Of a stretch of 57,780 nucleotides of DNA, positions 1-8,821 are shown piece after piece. A program made the translations under genes and the position numbers. The notes beneath the pieces are model-generated. The model had not been told where the DNA came from, did no database searches, and saw nothing but the letters and a program-made list of their open reading frames with translations. How positions within the stretch are numbered: the first letter of the stretch is position 1; every line of letters starts with the position of its first letter. The stretch lies in the NCBI RefSeq assembly GCF_006228105.1, contig NZ_VDHH01000011.1. One strand, 5' to 3'. Origin of the DNA: Chelonobacter sp006228105. GTDB taxonomy: Bacteria; Pseudomonadota; Gammaproteobacteria; Enterobacterales; Pasteurellaceae.

Positions 1-1
1 G

Positions 2-37
2 ATCAACAGACCCTAAAAACAACTATCAACAGACCCT
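2..37. repeat. Two copies of dispersed motif ATCAACAGACCCT
   Basis: Perfect copies lie at 2-14 and 25-37, with starts 23 bp apart, beyond the 3' end of gapA. Further perfect copies are at 4064-4076 and 54740-54752, and an 11/13 version is at 38070-38082. All have the same orientation. The function is unknown; it could be a degenerate IS end or a short intergenic repeat family. Confidence 0.6.
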
Positions 38-47
38 ATTTTCAAGG

Positions 48-79
48 TAAAAAAATACCGCACTTAAAAGTGCGGTATT
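48..79 (-). terminator. gapA terminator built from a USS pair
   Basis: A 12-bp stem (54-65 with 68-79) is made of two facing uptake-signal cores. Read on the minus strand it is followed by a run of T (complement of 48-53). It sits about 25 bp past the gapA stop and has the form of an intrinsic terminator. Confidence 0.8.
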
Positions 80-104
80 CAATATATTTTTGCTTAAGAC
101 GTCA

Positions 105-1100
105 TTATTTAGAAATGTGAGCAACTAAGTCTAATACTTTGTTTGAATAACCGATTTCGTTGTCGTACCAAGAAACGACTTTAACGAAGGTGTCAGTTAA
201 TGCGATACCGGCTTTAGCATCGAAAGTCGATGTTAATGGGCAGCCGTTGAAGTCGGTAGAAACCACTTCATCTTCAGTGTAACCTAGCACGCCTTTCAAT
301 TCATTTTCAGAAGCGCGTTTCATTTCAGCACAGATTTCTGCATAAGTTGCTGGTTTTGCCAGATTAACGGTCAGGTCAACCACAGAAACGTTAGTAGTAG
401 GAACACGGAACGCCATACCGGTCAATTTGCCGTTCAATTCAGGAATGACCACACCAACTGCTTTTGCAGCGCCTGTTGATGAAGGAATGATGTTTTGTGC
501 CGCACCGCGACCACCACGCCAGTCTTTGGCAGATGGACCGTCAACGGTTTTCTGAGTAGCGGTGGTAGCATGAACAGTGGTCATTAAACCGTCTTTGATG
601 CCCCATTTGTCGTTCAATACTTTCGCGATTGGCGCTAAGCAGTTTGTGGTGCAAGAAGCGTTAGAAACGATGTCTTGACCTGCATAAGTATCAAAGTTAA
701 CACCGTTAACGAACATTGGTGTTTTGTCTTTAGAAGGACCTGTTAATACCACTTTTTTCGCACCGGCGGTAATGTGTTTGCGTGCAGTTTCGTCGGTTAA
801 GAACAAACCTGTTGCTTCAACAGCAACGTCAACCCCGATTTCATCCCATTTTAAGTTTGCAGGATCACGTTCTGCTGTAACACGAATGGTTTTACCGTTA
901 ACAACCAAGTTACCGTCTTTCACTTCAACTGTACCGTCGAAGCGGCCGTGAGTTGAATCGTATTTTAACATGTATGCCATGTAATCCGCATCGATCAAGT
1001 CGTTGATACCGACAACTTCGACATCAGAACGGTTGATAGAAGCACGAAATACGAAACGACCGATACGGCCAAAACCATTAATACCAATTTTAATTGCCAT
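105..1100 (-). CDS. gapA: Glyceraldehyde-3-phosphate dehydrogenase
   Basis: This is the glycolytic enzyme that converts glyceraldehyde 3-phosphate, NAD+ and phosphate to 1,3-bisphosphoglycerate in the cytoplasm. The 331-residue length is normal for the family. The N-terminal Rossmann signature NGFGRIGR is at residues 8-15, the catalytic cysteine is Cys150 in SNASCTTNC, and the C-terminal WYDNEIGYS is present. Translation starts at an ATG. The gene is monocistronic, bounded downstream by a USS-pair terminator. Upstream, about 115 bp before the start, lies a perfect TGTGA-N6-TCACA CRP site that could serve gapA, the divergent msrB, or both. The 2-deoxy/erythrose-4-phosphate paralogue (Epd) is less likely, because the sequence follows the classical GapA pattern throughout. 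Confidence 0.98.
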   Translation of the reverse strand: MAIKIGINGFGRIGRFVFRASINRSDVEVVGINDLIDADYMAYMLKYDSTHGRFDGTVEVKDGNLVVNGKTIRVTAERDPANLKWDEIGVDVAVEATGLFLTDETARKHITAGAKKVVLTGPSKDKTPMFVNGVNFDTYAGQDIVSNASCTTNCLAPIAKVLNDKWGIKDGLMTTVHATTATQKTVDGPSAKDWRGGRGAAQNIIPSSTGAAKAVGVVIPELNGKLTGMAFRVPTTNVSVVDLTVNLAKPATYAEICAEMKRASENELKGVLGYTEDEVVSTDFNGCPLTSTFDAKAGIALTDTFVKVVSWYDNEIGYSNKVLDLVAHISK

Positions 1101-1214
1101 GAGATTTTACCCTTCATTAATGTTTAACAAAATTACTACATTTTGCCGTTATTTTCACATAAAAATAACTGATTTGATGCTATTTTAACGTGTTGTAGCA
1201 GCGCCATGTAACTG

Positions 1215-1230
1215 TGTGAAGTATATCACA
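1215..1230. promoter_or_regulatory. Candidate CRP site between gapA and msrB
   Basis: Both half-sites are perfect: TGTGA, 6 bp, TCACA. It lies 115-130 bp upstream of the gapA start and about 155 bp upstream of msrB. CRP sites of this form (CRP-N) are standard in Pasteurellaceae. Which gene it controls is inferred from position only. Confidence 0.65.
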
Positions 1231-1384
1231 GATTTGTATTGGTTCGAAACAACAAATTATTGCGTCAAGTCAAGATAGCTCAAAGAATATAGCAGATAAT
1301 AAAATGGCTTTATAGCAGAAAAAACAGGATATATTAGCGAGTTTTGTTTTAGAATAAGGTTGATGTAGAACCTTGGGAGGAACA

Positions 1385-1777
1385 ATGAAAACAAAAGAAC
1401 AACTTACGCCAGAACAGCAGCGAATTTGTCTGGAGCAAGGCACCGAATTGCCGTTCAGCGGAAAATTATTGCAGCAGCAGGGGATGGGGTTATACCGCTG
1501 TTTATTGTGCAATTCGCCGCTATTTGTTTCGGACACTAAATTTGATGCCAGTTGCGGTTGGCCGAGTTTTTATCAACCGGTATCCGAGCAGGCGATCCGC
1601 TATTTGGATGATTACAGCTTGTCACGCCACCGTACTGAAATTCGTTGCGGTCACTGTGATTCTCATTTAGGGCATGTTTTCGATGATGGTCCGCCGCCGA
1701 CCGGCTTACGGTTTTGTGTTAACTCGGTTTCACTTATTTTCGAAAATCAGGAAAGTGGCGAAATAATAGAAGGTTAA
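1385..1777 (+). CDS. msrB: Peptide-methionine (R)-S-oxide reductase MsrB
   Basis: This cytoplasmic repair enzyme reduces the R-epimer of methionine sulfoxide in damaged proteins. The 130-residue product carries two zinc-binding CxxC pairs (CLLC near residue 38, CGHC near 87), the CGWPSF motif, GHVFDDGPPPTG, and the catalytic cysteine in RFCVNSVSL. I chose the ATG at 1385 because a strong Shine-Dalgarno (GGGAGG) lies just before it; the in-frame TTG at 1373 overlaps that ribosome site. It is a free-standing MsrB, not the MsrAB fusion seen in some relatives. It is divergent from gapA, and no clear terminator follows it. Confidence 0.95.
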   Translation: MKTKEQLTPEQQRICLEQGTELPFSGKLLQQQGMGLYRCLLCNSPLFVSDTKFDASCGWPSFYQPVSEQAIRYLDDYSLSRHRTEIRCGHCDSHLGHVFDDGPPPTGLRFCVNSVSLIFENQESGEIIEG

Positions 1778-1910
1778 TAGTTTAAAAATGTGATTTGGTT
1801 AGCATTTTTTTATATAAGATCATAAATGGTTATTCTTTTTATAGAACTTGATTACAATACTTCATTATTGACAAATTATACGCTAGAAAAAAGAGATTCA
1901 GGGTAGAAAA

Positions 1911-3446
1911 ATGAATTACAGCAGTGCGATTTTACGTAATTTTTTGGGTAAAACACCGGATTGGTACAAGGCTTGTATTTTAGGATTTTTAATTGTTAAT
2001 CCGATTATTTACTTTACCATCAGCCCGTTTTGGGCGGGTTGGCTGCTGGTTGCAGAGTTCATTTTCACCTTGGCAATGGCATTGAAATGCTATCCGTTGC
2101 AAGCCGGTGGTTTGTTGGTGATTGAAGCGGTTTTCATCGGCATGACTTCACCGGATCACGTGATGCATGAAATTATGGCGAATATCGAAGTTCTCCTGCT
2201 ACTGGTATTTATGGTGGCAGGGATTTTCTTTATGAAGCAGCTGCTGCTGTTTATTTTTACCAAATTACTGTTGGGGATCCGCTCAAAATTGCGTCTGTCA
2301 TTGGCGTTTTGCCTGAGTGCGGCTTTTTTGTCGGCTTTTTTAGATGCCTTGACCGTCGTTGCGGTGATTATCAGTGTCGGCACCGGCTTTTATGCGGTAT
2401 ATCATAAAGTCGCTTCCGGTTACACCTTTGACGATAACTCTGACGATATTTTTAATGATCAAAAAATTGATATGTCACGCAATACGTTAGAGCAATTTCG
2501 CAGTTTCCTGCGCAGTTTAATGATGCACGCCGGGGTCGGTACCGCACTTGGTGGGGTGATGACGATGGTTGGTGAGCCGCAAAATTTGATTATTGCGGCA
2601 CAGGCAGGTTGGGGATTCAGCGAATTTTTCTTACGCATGTTGCCGGTGACTTTGCCGGTGTTGATTTGCGGAACGTTAACCTGTTTGGCACTAGAGCGTT
2701 TTAAAGTATTCGGCTACGGGCAGCGTTTGCCACAAAAAGTATGGGTGGTATTGGCGCGTTATGAGCGCGAGCAGAGCCGTAAATTGACGGATCAAGATCG
2801 TCTGCGGCTGTATGTGCAAGCACTGATCGGGATTTGGCTGATTTGTGGCTTGGCGTTTCATTTAGCAGCCGTGGGGTTGATTGGTCTGAGTGTGATTATT
2901 TTGGCGACCGCACTTTGTGGTATCACTGAAGAACACGCCTTGGGCAAAGCCTTTCAAGACGCGCTGCCGTTTACCGCACTTTTAGTGGTATTTTTTGCGG
3001 TGGTGTCGGTGATCATCGATCAAGGACTGTTCCAGCCGATTATTAATTTTGTGCTGCACGCCTCAGATGAGACACAATTAGCGCTGTTCTATATTTTTAA
3101 CGGTTTACTGTCTGCCATTTCCGATAATGTGTTTGTCGGCACAGTATATATTAATGAAGCCAAAGCAGCATTGACGGCTGGGACGATTACACAGCAACAG
3201 TTTGAGCTGATTGCGGTGGCGATCAATACCGGAACCAACTTGCCGTCGGTGGCGACACCAAACGGACAGGCGGCTTTTCTGTTTTTATTAACATCATCAT
3301 TTGCACCATTAATTCGTTTATCTTATGGACGAATGGTTTATATGGCTTTACCTTATACTATCGTTTTAGCGCTAGTTGGGTTAGTATCGGTAGAACTGTT
3401 TTTACCTAAATTCACCCTTTGGTTCCAAAGTATCGGTGTATTTTGA
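1911..3446 (+). CDS. nhaB: Na+/H+ antiporter NhaB
   Basis: This inner-membrane antiporter exports Na+ in exchange for protons and contributes to pH and sodium homeostasis. The 511-residue polytopic protein has about 12 hydrophobic segments and the conserved blocks TMVGEPQNLIIAAQ and SDNVFVGTVYINEAK typical of NhaB. It starts at an ATG. dsbB follows 20 bp downstream on the same strand, so the two are probably co-transcribed; the same pair occurs in H. influenzae. The upstream gap (1778-1910) is AT-rich with no clear hairpin. Confidence 0.95.
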   Translation: MNYSSAILRNFLGKTPDWYKACILGFLIVNPIIYFTISPFWAGWLLVAEFIFTLAMALKCYPLQAGGLLVIEAVFIGMTSPDHVMHEIMANIEVLLLLVFMVAGIFFMKQLLLFIFTKLLLGIRSKLRLSLAFCLSAAFLSAFLDALTVVAVIISVGTGFYAVYHKVASGYTFDDNSDDIFNDQKIDMSRNTLEQFRSFLRSLMMHAGVGTALGGVMTMVGEPQNLIIAAQAGWGFSEFFLRMLPVTLPVLICGTLTCLALERFKVFGYGQRLPQKVWVVLARYEREQSRKLTDQDRLRLYVQALIGIWLICGLAFHLAAVGLIGLSVIILATALCGITEEHALGKAFQDALPFTALLVVFFAVVSVIIDQGLFQPIINFVLHASDETQLALFYIFNGLLSAISDNVFVGTVYINEAKAALTAGTITQQQFELIAVAINTGTNLPSVATPNGQAAFLFLLTSSFAPLIRLSYGRMVYMALPYTIVLALVGLVSVELFLPKFTLWFQSIGVF

Positions 3447-3466
3447 CAACATAATAAGGAAAGCGA

Positions 3467-4000
3467 ATGTTATATTACTTAAAGCAGGTTTCCCTTAGCC
3501 GTGGCAGTTGGTTGCTGCTGTTGCTGTCCTGTTTGGCGTTTGAAGCCACTGGGCTATATTTTCAACACGTCATGAAATTAGAACCCTGTGTGATGTGTAT
3601 TTATGAACGTGTTGCCATTGCCGGCGTGGCATTGGCAGCATTGATTGGAATGGTTGCACCGCGATTGTTGCTGATCCGTTTATTAGCCTTAGCGGTTGGC
3701 TTGGCAAGTGCGGTGAAAGGGCTGTTATTGGCGCTACAACATACTGATTATCAACTGAATCCGGTGCCGTGGAATCAGTGCCCGCTGATGGTAGAATTTC
3801 CCTCTACCTTGCCGTTAAATAAGTGGCTGCCGCAAATGTTTGAAGCTTACGGATCTTGCAGCGAAATCCAGTGGTCGCTGTTTGGTTTTGCTATGCCGCA
3901 GTGGTTAATAGCAATTTTTATCGGCTATATTTTGGTGTTGGGCTTGGTATTGATCAGCCAAATTAAACCGAGTCGCCGTCAGCGAACCCTGTTTAAGTAA
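3467..4000 (+). CDS. dsbB: Disulfide bond formation protein DsbB
   Basis: This inner-membrane enzyme reoxidises periplasmic DsbA and passes the electrons to quinone. The 177-residue protein has four membrane segments. The first periplasmic cysteine pair is C41/C44 (CVMC) and the second is C105/C131, so all four redox cysteines are present. The start is an ATG with AAGGAAAG upstream. It is the second gene of an nhaB-dsbB unit and is followed by a strong USS-pair terminator. Confidence 0.96.
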   Translation: MLYYLKQVSLSRGSWLLLLLSCLAFEATGLYFQHVMKLEPCVMCIYERVAIAGVALAALIGMVAPRLLLIRLLALAVGLASAVKGLLLALQHTDYQLNPVPWNQCPLMVEFPSTLPLNKWLPQMFEAYGSCSEIQWSLFGFAMPQWLIAIFIGYILVLGLVLISQIKPSRRQRTLFK

Positions 4001-4020
4001 CAATAGGTATATAGTCTGAC

Positions 4021-4054
4021 TACAAAGTGCGGTTTTGACCGCACTTTGTATTTT
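4021..4054 (+). terminator. dsbB terminator from a USS pair
   Basis: A 13-bp perfect stem (4021-4033 with 4038-4050) and a 4-nt loop, made from two opposed USS cores, is followed by TTTT. It lies 20 bp after the dsbB stop. Confidence 0.8.
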
Positions 4055-4063
4055 AGCCGTAAG

Positions 4064-4076
4064 ATCAACAGACCCT
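4064..4076. repeat. Dispersed motif ATCAACAGACCCT overlapping the cpdA stop
   Basis: This is a perfect copy of the motif found twice at the start of the window and once before argA. On the minus strand the cpdA stop codon TAG (4077-4075) runs straight into it. Confidence 0.6.
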
Positions 4077-4905
4077 AATAGCCTGAAATATTAAAATCCG
4101 GGATAAACAGATTCTGTTTGAGCCGCTTCACCTGTGTTATCAAGCTGCCGTCCGGATACAATTCGAACTCGCGCCAACCCGGAGGCAAAATATCCAAGTT
4201 GAAGTGGTAACTGTCGGATTTAAACTGAATGCAGGTTGATGGTGTTGTCAGGATTCGATAGGTATTCCACTGGGTATCCATTTCCTGATGGATGTGCCCG
4301 CTAATAATCGCTTTAATATGACGATGTTGTTGCAGACAGCTTAAAAACTCTGAGGTATTACGTAGATTATGTTGATCCAGCCAAGCGGAGCGGGTTGGAG
4401 CAATATGGTGATGCAGTACCACCAGCGTATATAAATCAGGATATTGTTCTATTTTTGCGATCAACCAGTCTAATTGATATTGATTCAGATAGCCGTGCGG
4501 CACATTCAGCACTTGGCTGTCCAACATCAAAATTTGCCAGTTATTGTTGACGATAATGTGTTTTAGCGGAGAGATAAATTCCGGATAACGGTTTAAGGTT
4601 TCAACCATGTGTGGCTGATAATCATGGTTGCCAGGAATCCAAAAAACCGGTTTTTGCAACTGTGAAATCTCTTCACTGAAATAGCGATATCCTTCCGGAT
4701 TATTGTCTTGGGTCAAATCTCCGGTCGCTAATACAAATTCAAAAGCGAACGGCGTTTGTTGAATCTCGGATAGAACTGCCTTGAAGCTGTCGAAAGTATT
4801 AATTCCCAACAACTCCGCTTTTTTATCGGCAAACAGATGCGGGTCGGTTACTTGAATAAACCGAACCGGCAGCTTGTCAGAATGGTGTAGAAAAGTCGTT
4901 CTCAA
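4075..4905 (-). CDS. cpdA: 3',5'-cyclic AMP phosphodiesterase CpdA
   Basis: This enzyme hydrolyses cAMP to AMP and so lowers CRP activity; in H. influenzae the homologue (icc) affects competence. The 276-residue calcineurin-like metallophosphatase has DPHLF (about residue 21), GDLTQD, GNHDYQ, HHHIAP and GHIHQE, the usual metal ligands. The only sensible start is the TTG at 4905, which gives the N-terminus expected for the family; no in-frame ATG or GTG is near it. It lies 158 bp downstream of nudF on the same strand, an arrangement like the enterobacterial tolC/nudF...cpdA cluster but without yqiB. Confidence 0.93.
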   Translation of the reverse strand: MRTTFLHHSDKLPVRFIQVTDPHLFADKKAELLGINTFDSFKAVLSEIQQTPFAFEFVLATGDLTQDNNPEGYRYFSEEISQLQKPVFWIPGNHDYQPHMVETLNRYPEFISPLKHIIVNNNWQILMLDSQVLNVPHGYLNQYQLDWLIAKIEQYPDLYTLVVLHHHIAPTRSAWLDQHNLRNTSEFLSCLQQHRHIKAIISGHIHQEMDTQWNTYRILTTPSTCIQFKSDSYHFNLDILPPGWREFELYPDGSLITQVKRLKQNLFIPDFNISGY

Positions 4906-5063
4906 AATATACCAACAAAATTGATAAAAAATAAAAATAAGTTATAACTGATAAGATACTGTTTTTTATAAAAATGTCAGTAGTTTTATATTAAAAATGC
5001 TAGTAGGCGCACATTTTGTATTAAATAATCTTGAAAAATTAGAGTTACATCACTTTTTTTAGG

Positions 5064-5684
5064 CTATGCCCATAATTTTTTCAAACGTGGATAATTTAAC
5101 TGTAGCCACTGTAAGCCGATCACTGCAATACTGTTGTCGATTTTACCGCTTTCAACCCACTGATAAGCCTGTTCGCGGCTGACGACGTGCACTTTGATGT
5201 CCTCATGTTCTTCTGCCAAACCATGTAAACCATCGGCTTTAGCCGCATCAACTTTGCCGGCAAACAGGTGAATGCGTTCAAACACGCCGCCGGGGCTGTC
5301 CCAAACGCTCAGTGCCGGAATAATCTGCTGAATTGTGACCCCGGCTTCTTCTTGTGCCTCACGCAGTGCTACTTGTTGTGCTTGTTCGCCTTGTTCTACC
5401 ATGCCGGCGATCAATTCCAGCAGCCAAGGAGATTGTGGGCTGCCGGCAACATAAGCACCGATCCGCACTTGTTCGACTAAAACCACTTGATCGCGCTTTG
5501 GATCATAGGCGATAACCGCAGAAGCCGCACCTTTGTAGAGTAGTTCGCGGGTGACTGTGCCGCTGTAACCACCGGCAAACAATTTGTGGCGGAATTGGAT
5601 TTTATACAGTTTAAAAAAACCATCATAGACCAGATCTTGCTGTTCAACCGTTAAATCAGCGCTGGAAAATTGTTCAATCGACAT
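5064..5684 (-). CDS. nudF: ADP-ribose pyrophosphatase (Nudix hydrolase) NudF
   Basis: It hydrolyses ADP-ribose to AMP and ribose 5-phosphate in the cytoplasm. The 206-residue protein carries a complete Nudix box, G-x5-E-x7-REAQEEAGV, at residues 94-116. The ATG start is preceded by AAGGAAAT. It is divergent from tolC, 128 bp away, as in Escherichia coli. The following gene on the same strand is cpdA after an AT-rich gap of 158 bp, so co-transcription is possible but not shown. Confidence 0.93.
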   Translation of the reverse strand: MSIEQFSSADLTVEQQDLVYDGFFKLYKIQFRHKLFAGGYSGTVTRELLYKGAASAVIAYDPKRDQVVLVEQVRIGAYVAGSPQSPWLLELIAGMVEQGEQAQQVALREAQEEAGVTIQQIIPALSVWDSPGGVFERIHLFAGKVDAAKADGLHGLAEEHEDIKVHVVSREQAYQWVESGKIDNSIAVIGLQWLQLNYPRLKKLWA

Positions 5685-5812
5685 ACATTATTTCCTTGAT
5701 TACTCATGAAGTATGGTTGTTAGTGTATCAAATTAAGCATTTTTTTCACTTACATTTATAAATACTTTTCGGTAAAATGTACGAATGAACGATCATTTAG
5801 TGGAGAGTAAAT

Positions 5813-7165
5813 ATGAAAAAAGCAGCATTGTTGCTGTCGGTTTTAAGCTTAGGCTTAGCGCAACAAGTGATGGCGACATCCCTGCTTGACGCTTATGAAC
5901 AGGCGAAAATCAGTGACCCAATCGTCAAGAAAGCCTATGCTGACAGCCAGCAAATTATGGAAGGCAAAAATCAGGCAAAAGGAGCGTTACTACCTCAATT
6001 AAGCGCCAATGCCGGTTATAGCAGTAGCCGTTATATTGATCATGGAAGCAACCATAATAGCAGCTTGAACAACAGCTTCAGCCAAAATCGTGTTTTCAGT
6101 GCCGGGCTCACCCTCAGCCAGTCGCTGTTTAATATGAGCTTGTGGCGTAATTTGTCACTGCAGGAAAAAACGGCGCAGCAGGCAGAGGTGTCTTATCAAG
6201 CGACGCAACAGAATTTATTGTATCGGGTGGCGGCAGCCTATATTAACGTATTAAACAGTATTGATACGTTAACTTCAGTACAAGCGGAAAAAAGTGCGGT
6301 TTACAAACAGTTAACTAACACTAACCAACAATATCAAGTGGGGTTGGTTGCGGTGACCGATGTTGATGAAGCGCAAGCACAATACGACAGTGTGGTTGCC
6401 AATGAAATCGGTGCCAAAAACGATGTTGATAACAGTATTGAAGCGTTGTACGAAATTACCGGGCAGTATCCGTCAGATATTCGTAAGCTGGACACCAAAA
6501 AATTCAAAACTCAAAACTATGCCAACCCGAATCAGTATATTGCTCAAGGAGAAGAGCAAAATTTAACCCTGACCTATTATAAAATGGGGAAAGAGTTGGC
6601 AAAAGAGGGGATTAAAGTGGCGCAAAGTGCTTATCTGCCGACAGTAAATCTGGTTGCAGGTTTGACTCATACCAATTCGCAGATACCAAGTGCCAGCACC
6701 TACGGTATTGCGGATCGCAATCTGGATCGTGCCTCAATCGGTTTGGAAGTGTCGATGCCATTGTATACCGGAGGACAAACCAGTTCTAAAGTTCGGCAAC
6801 AGCAGCATGCTTTTGTCAGCAATTCGGAAAATTTGGAATCGACCTATCGTGATTTGGTGCGTAATATTCGCTCCACAGTCAATAGTTTAAATGCTTCTGC
6901 TAGTTCGATTAAAGCCTATCACCAGTATGTTAAATCCTCGGAAAGTGCTTATAACGCTACTTTATCCGGCTATCAAACCGGCACCAGAACGATTTTGGAT
7001 GTATTGAGGGCTACCCGATCTCGCCATGAAGCACAACGCCAGTTAGCTTCGGCTCGTTATAATTACTTATTATTGGAATTACAATTGCGCCAGCTGTCAG
7101 GCACGTTGAATGAAAGTGATTTAATTCGTCTTAATAGTTTGTTGACGATTAAGAGCAAGCTTTAA
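5813..7165 (+). CDS. tolC: Outer-membrane efflux channel TolC
   Basis: TolC forms a trimeric outer-membrane and periplasmic tunnel used by multidrug pumps and type I secretion. The 450-residue precursor has a clear signal peptide (MKKAALLLSVLSLGLA..., cleavage after VMA near residue 21). Two OEP repeats follow, each with long amphipathic helices. The ATG start has GGAGAG upstream. It is a single gene between nudF (divergent) and rho (convergent). No periplasmic adaptor or pump gene is adjacent, so a general housekeeping role is more likely than a dedicated exporter. Confidence 0.93.
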   Translation: MKKAALLLSVLSLGLAQQVMATSLLDAYEQAKISDPIVKKAYADSQQIMEGKNQAKGALLPQLSANAGYSSSRYIDHGSNHNSSLNNSFSQNRVFSAGLTLSQSLFNMSLWRNLSLQEKTAQQAEVSYQATQQNLLYRVAAAYINVLNSIDTLTSVQAEKSAVYKQLTNTNQQYQVGLVAVTDVDEAQAQYDSVVANEIGAKNDVDNSIEALYEITGQYPSDIRKLDTKKFKTQNYANPNQYIAQGEEQNLTLTYYKMGKELAKEGIKVAQSAYLPTVNLVAGLTHTNSQIPSASTYGIADRNLDRASIGLEVSMPLYTGGQTSSKVRQQQHAFVSNSENLESTYRDLVRNIRSTVNSLNASASSIKAYHQYVKSSESAYNATLSGYQTGTRTILDVLRATRSRHEAQRQLASARYNYLLLELQLRQLSGTLNESDLIRLNSLLTIKSKL

Positions 7166-7169
7166 TAAC

Positions 7170-7204
7170 GTAAAAACTAAAAAGCGCTAGTCTAGACTAG
7201 CGCT
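7170..7204 (-). terminator. rho terminator, 22-bp perfect palindrome
   Basis: A perfect 22-bp palindrome occupies 7183-7204 between the convergent tolC and rho genes. Read on the minus strand it is followed by TTTTTAGTTTTT, which suits termination of rho. In the tolC direction the T-tract is absent, so it would act there as a weak terminator or RNA 3'-end stabiliser. Confidence 0.75.
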
Positions 7205-7238
7205 GGTTGCAAATACCGTTTTATCAATCAAGCGTCAA

Positions 7239-8501
7239 TCATGAACGCTTCATAATTTCAAAAAACTCTTCGTTGGTTTTTGCCATTGACAATTTATCAA
7301 TCAGGAATTCCATCGCCTCACTTTCGCCCATCGGGTGAACGATCTTACGTAGAATCCACATTTTTTGTAGTTCATCAGGGGTGGTGAGCAGCTCTTCTTT
7401 ACGCGTGCCGGAACGGTTGAAGTCGATCGCAGGGAAGACGCGTTTTTCGGCAATTTTACGCGATAAGTGCAGCTCCATATTACCGGTTCCTTTAAACTCT
7501 TCGTAGATCACTTCGTCCATTTTAGAGCCGGTATCCACAAGTGCGGTCGCAATAATGGTCAGGCTGCCGCCTTCTTCTACGTTCCGTGCCGCACCAAAAA
7601 AGCGCTTCGGACGGTGTAGGGCGTTGGCATCGACCCCACCGGACAGAATTTTGCCGGATGCCGGGGTGACGGTGTTGTAAGCGCGCGCCAGACGAGTGAT
7701 CGAGTCTAATAAGATAACGACATCTTTTTTATGCTCTACCAATCGTTTGGCTTTTTCAATCACCATTTCAGCCACTTGCACATGGCGTGCCGCCGGTTCA
7801 TCGAAAGTCGAAGCCACAACTTCACCTTTGACCAAGCGTTGCATCTCGGTCACTTCTTCCGGACGTTCGTCGATCAGTAACACCATTAAAATACATTCAG
7901 GGTAGTTGTAGGTGATGCTTTGTGCGATATTTTGCAGCAACATGGTTTTACCGGCTTTCGGTGGTGCTACGATTAAGCCACGTTGTCCTTTCCCGATTGG
8001 TGCCGCTAAGTCTAATACACGCGCTGTCAAATCTTCGGTTGAGCCATTGCCCCGTTCCATGCGCATACGCGAATTAGCATGCAGTGGGGTCAGGTTCTCA
8101 AACAGGATTTTATTGCGGGAAATTTCAGGACGATCGGCGTTGACTTCTTTGATTTTCAACAAGGCAAAATAGCGTTCGCCCTCTTTTGGCGGTCTGATTT
8201 TGCCTTCGATCATATCGCCGGTGCGCAGGTTAAAGCGGCGAATTTGGCTTGGTGAAACGTAAATATCATCCGGCCCTGCTAGGTAAGAGCTGTCGGCAGA
8301 ACGCAAGAAGCCGAAGCCGTCTTGCAGAATTTCCAAAACGCCGTTACCGAAGATGTCTTCACCGCTCTTTGAATGTTGTTTTAAAATTGAGAAAATAATG
8401 TCTTGTTTGCGTAAACGCGCTAGGTTTTCCAAGCCCATTTGTTCTTCGCCAATGCGGACAAGCTCGGAAACCGGAGTATTTTTGAGTTCTGTAAGATTCA
8501 T
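7239..8501 (-). CDS. rho: Transcription termination factor Rho
   Basis: This hexameric RNA-dependent ATPase ends transcription and separates RNA from polymerase. The 420 residues match E. coli Rho in length. The N-terminal RNA-binding domain contains GFGFLRS. The ATPase core has the P-loop APPKAGKT (near residue 180), ILLDSITR (Walker B) and the RNA-contact loops. It starts at an ATG. It is divergent from rhlB across a 320-bp gap, so the RNA-helicase and Rho genes lie back to back. No leader peptide (rhoL) was recognised upstream. Confidence 0.98.
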   Translation of the reverse strand: MNLTELKNTPVSELVRIGEEQMGLENLARLRKQDIIFSILKQHSKSGEDIFGNGVLEILQDGFGFLRSADSSYLAGPDDIYVSPSQIRRFNLRTGDMIEGKIRPPKEGERYFALLKIKEVNADRPEISRNKILFENLTPLHANSRMRMERGNGSTEDLTARVLDLAAPIGKGQRGLIVAPPKAGKTMLLQNIAQSITYNYPECILMVLLIDERPEEVTEMQRLVKGEVVASTFDEPAARHVQVAEMVIEKAKRLVEHKKDVVILLDSITRLARAYNTVTPASGKILSGGVDANALHRPKRFFGAARNVEEGGSLTIIATALVDTGSKMDEVIYEEFKGTGNMELHLSRKIAEKRVFPAIDFNRSGTRKEELLTTPDELQKMWILRKIVHPMGESEAMEFLIDKLSMAKTNEEFFEIMKRS

Positions 8502-8821
8502 AATGGAGAAAATTAAAGTTAGATTAAGATTAGATAAATGAATATGTGAGTGTTGTCACTGAAAAGTGTGACTCAGACTTTTTGAGTGGCGATAAAATTA
8601 CCACTAAAAGTGCGGTCTGTCCAGACTGAATTCGAATTAATCCCGTATTTCCGCTGGCAAAAAACCAAAATGGCGATAAAAAGATCGAAATTCCCGATTA
8701 AACGATGATTTATTTTATACCTCAGCGCTGCTTCATGCTATCCTTAGCAAATTTTAGCGATGTGAAATTTCGACATCGTCATCAATCTGAACCTTAATCT
8801 CGGATTATTAGGGCATGCCCT
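8502..8821. other. rho-rhlB divergent intergenic region
   Basis: This 320-bp gap holds the promoters of both flanking genes, one USS near 8605, an inverted repeat CGATGT/ACATCG at 8758-8778, and a perfect 12-bp palindrome (AGGGCATGCCCT, 8810-8821) that abuts the rhlB ATG. I see no gene and no convincing attenuator. Roles for the inverted repeats are not known. Confidence 0.5.

Noticed and set aside
8810..8821. AGGGCATGCCCT palindrome as an operator for rhlB
   Set aside because: It abuts the start codon and has no known regulator; I list it only as part of the intergenic region.
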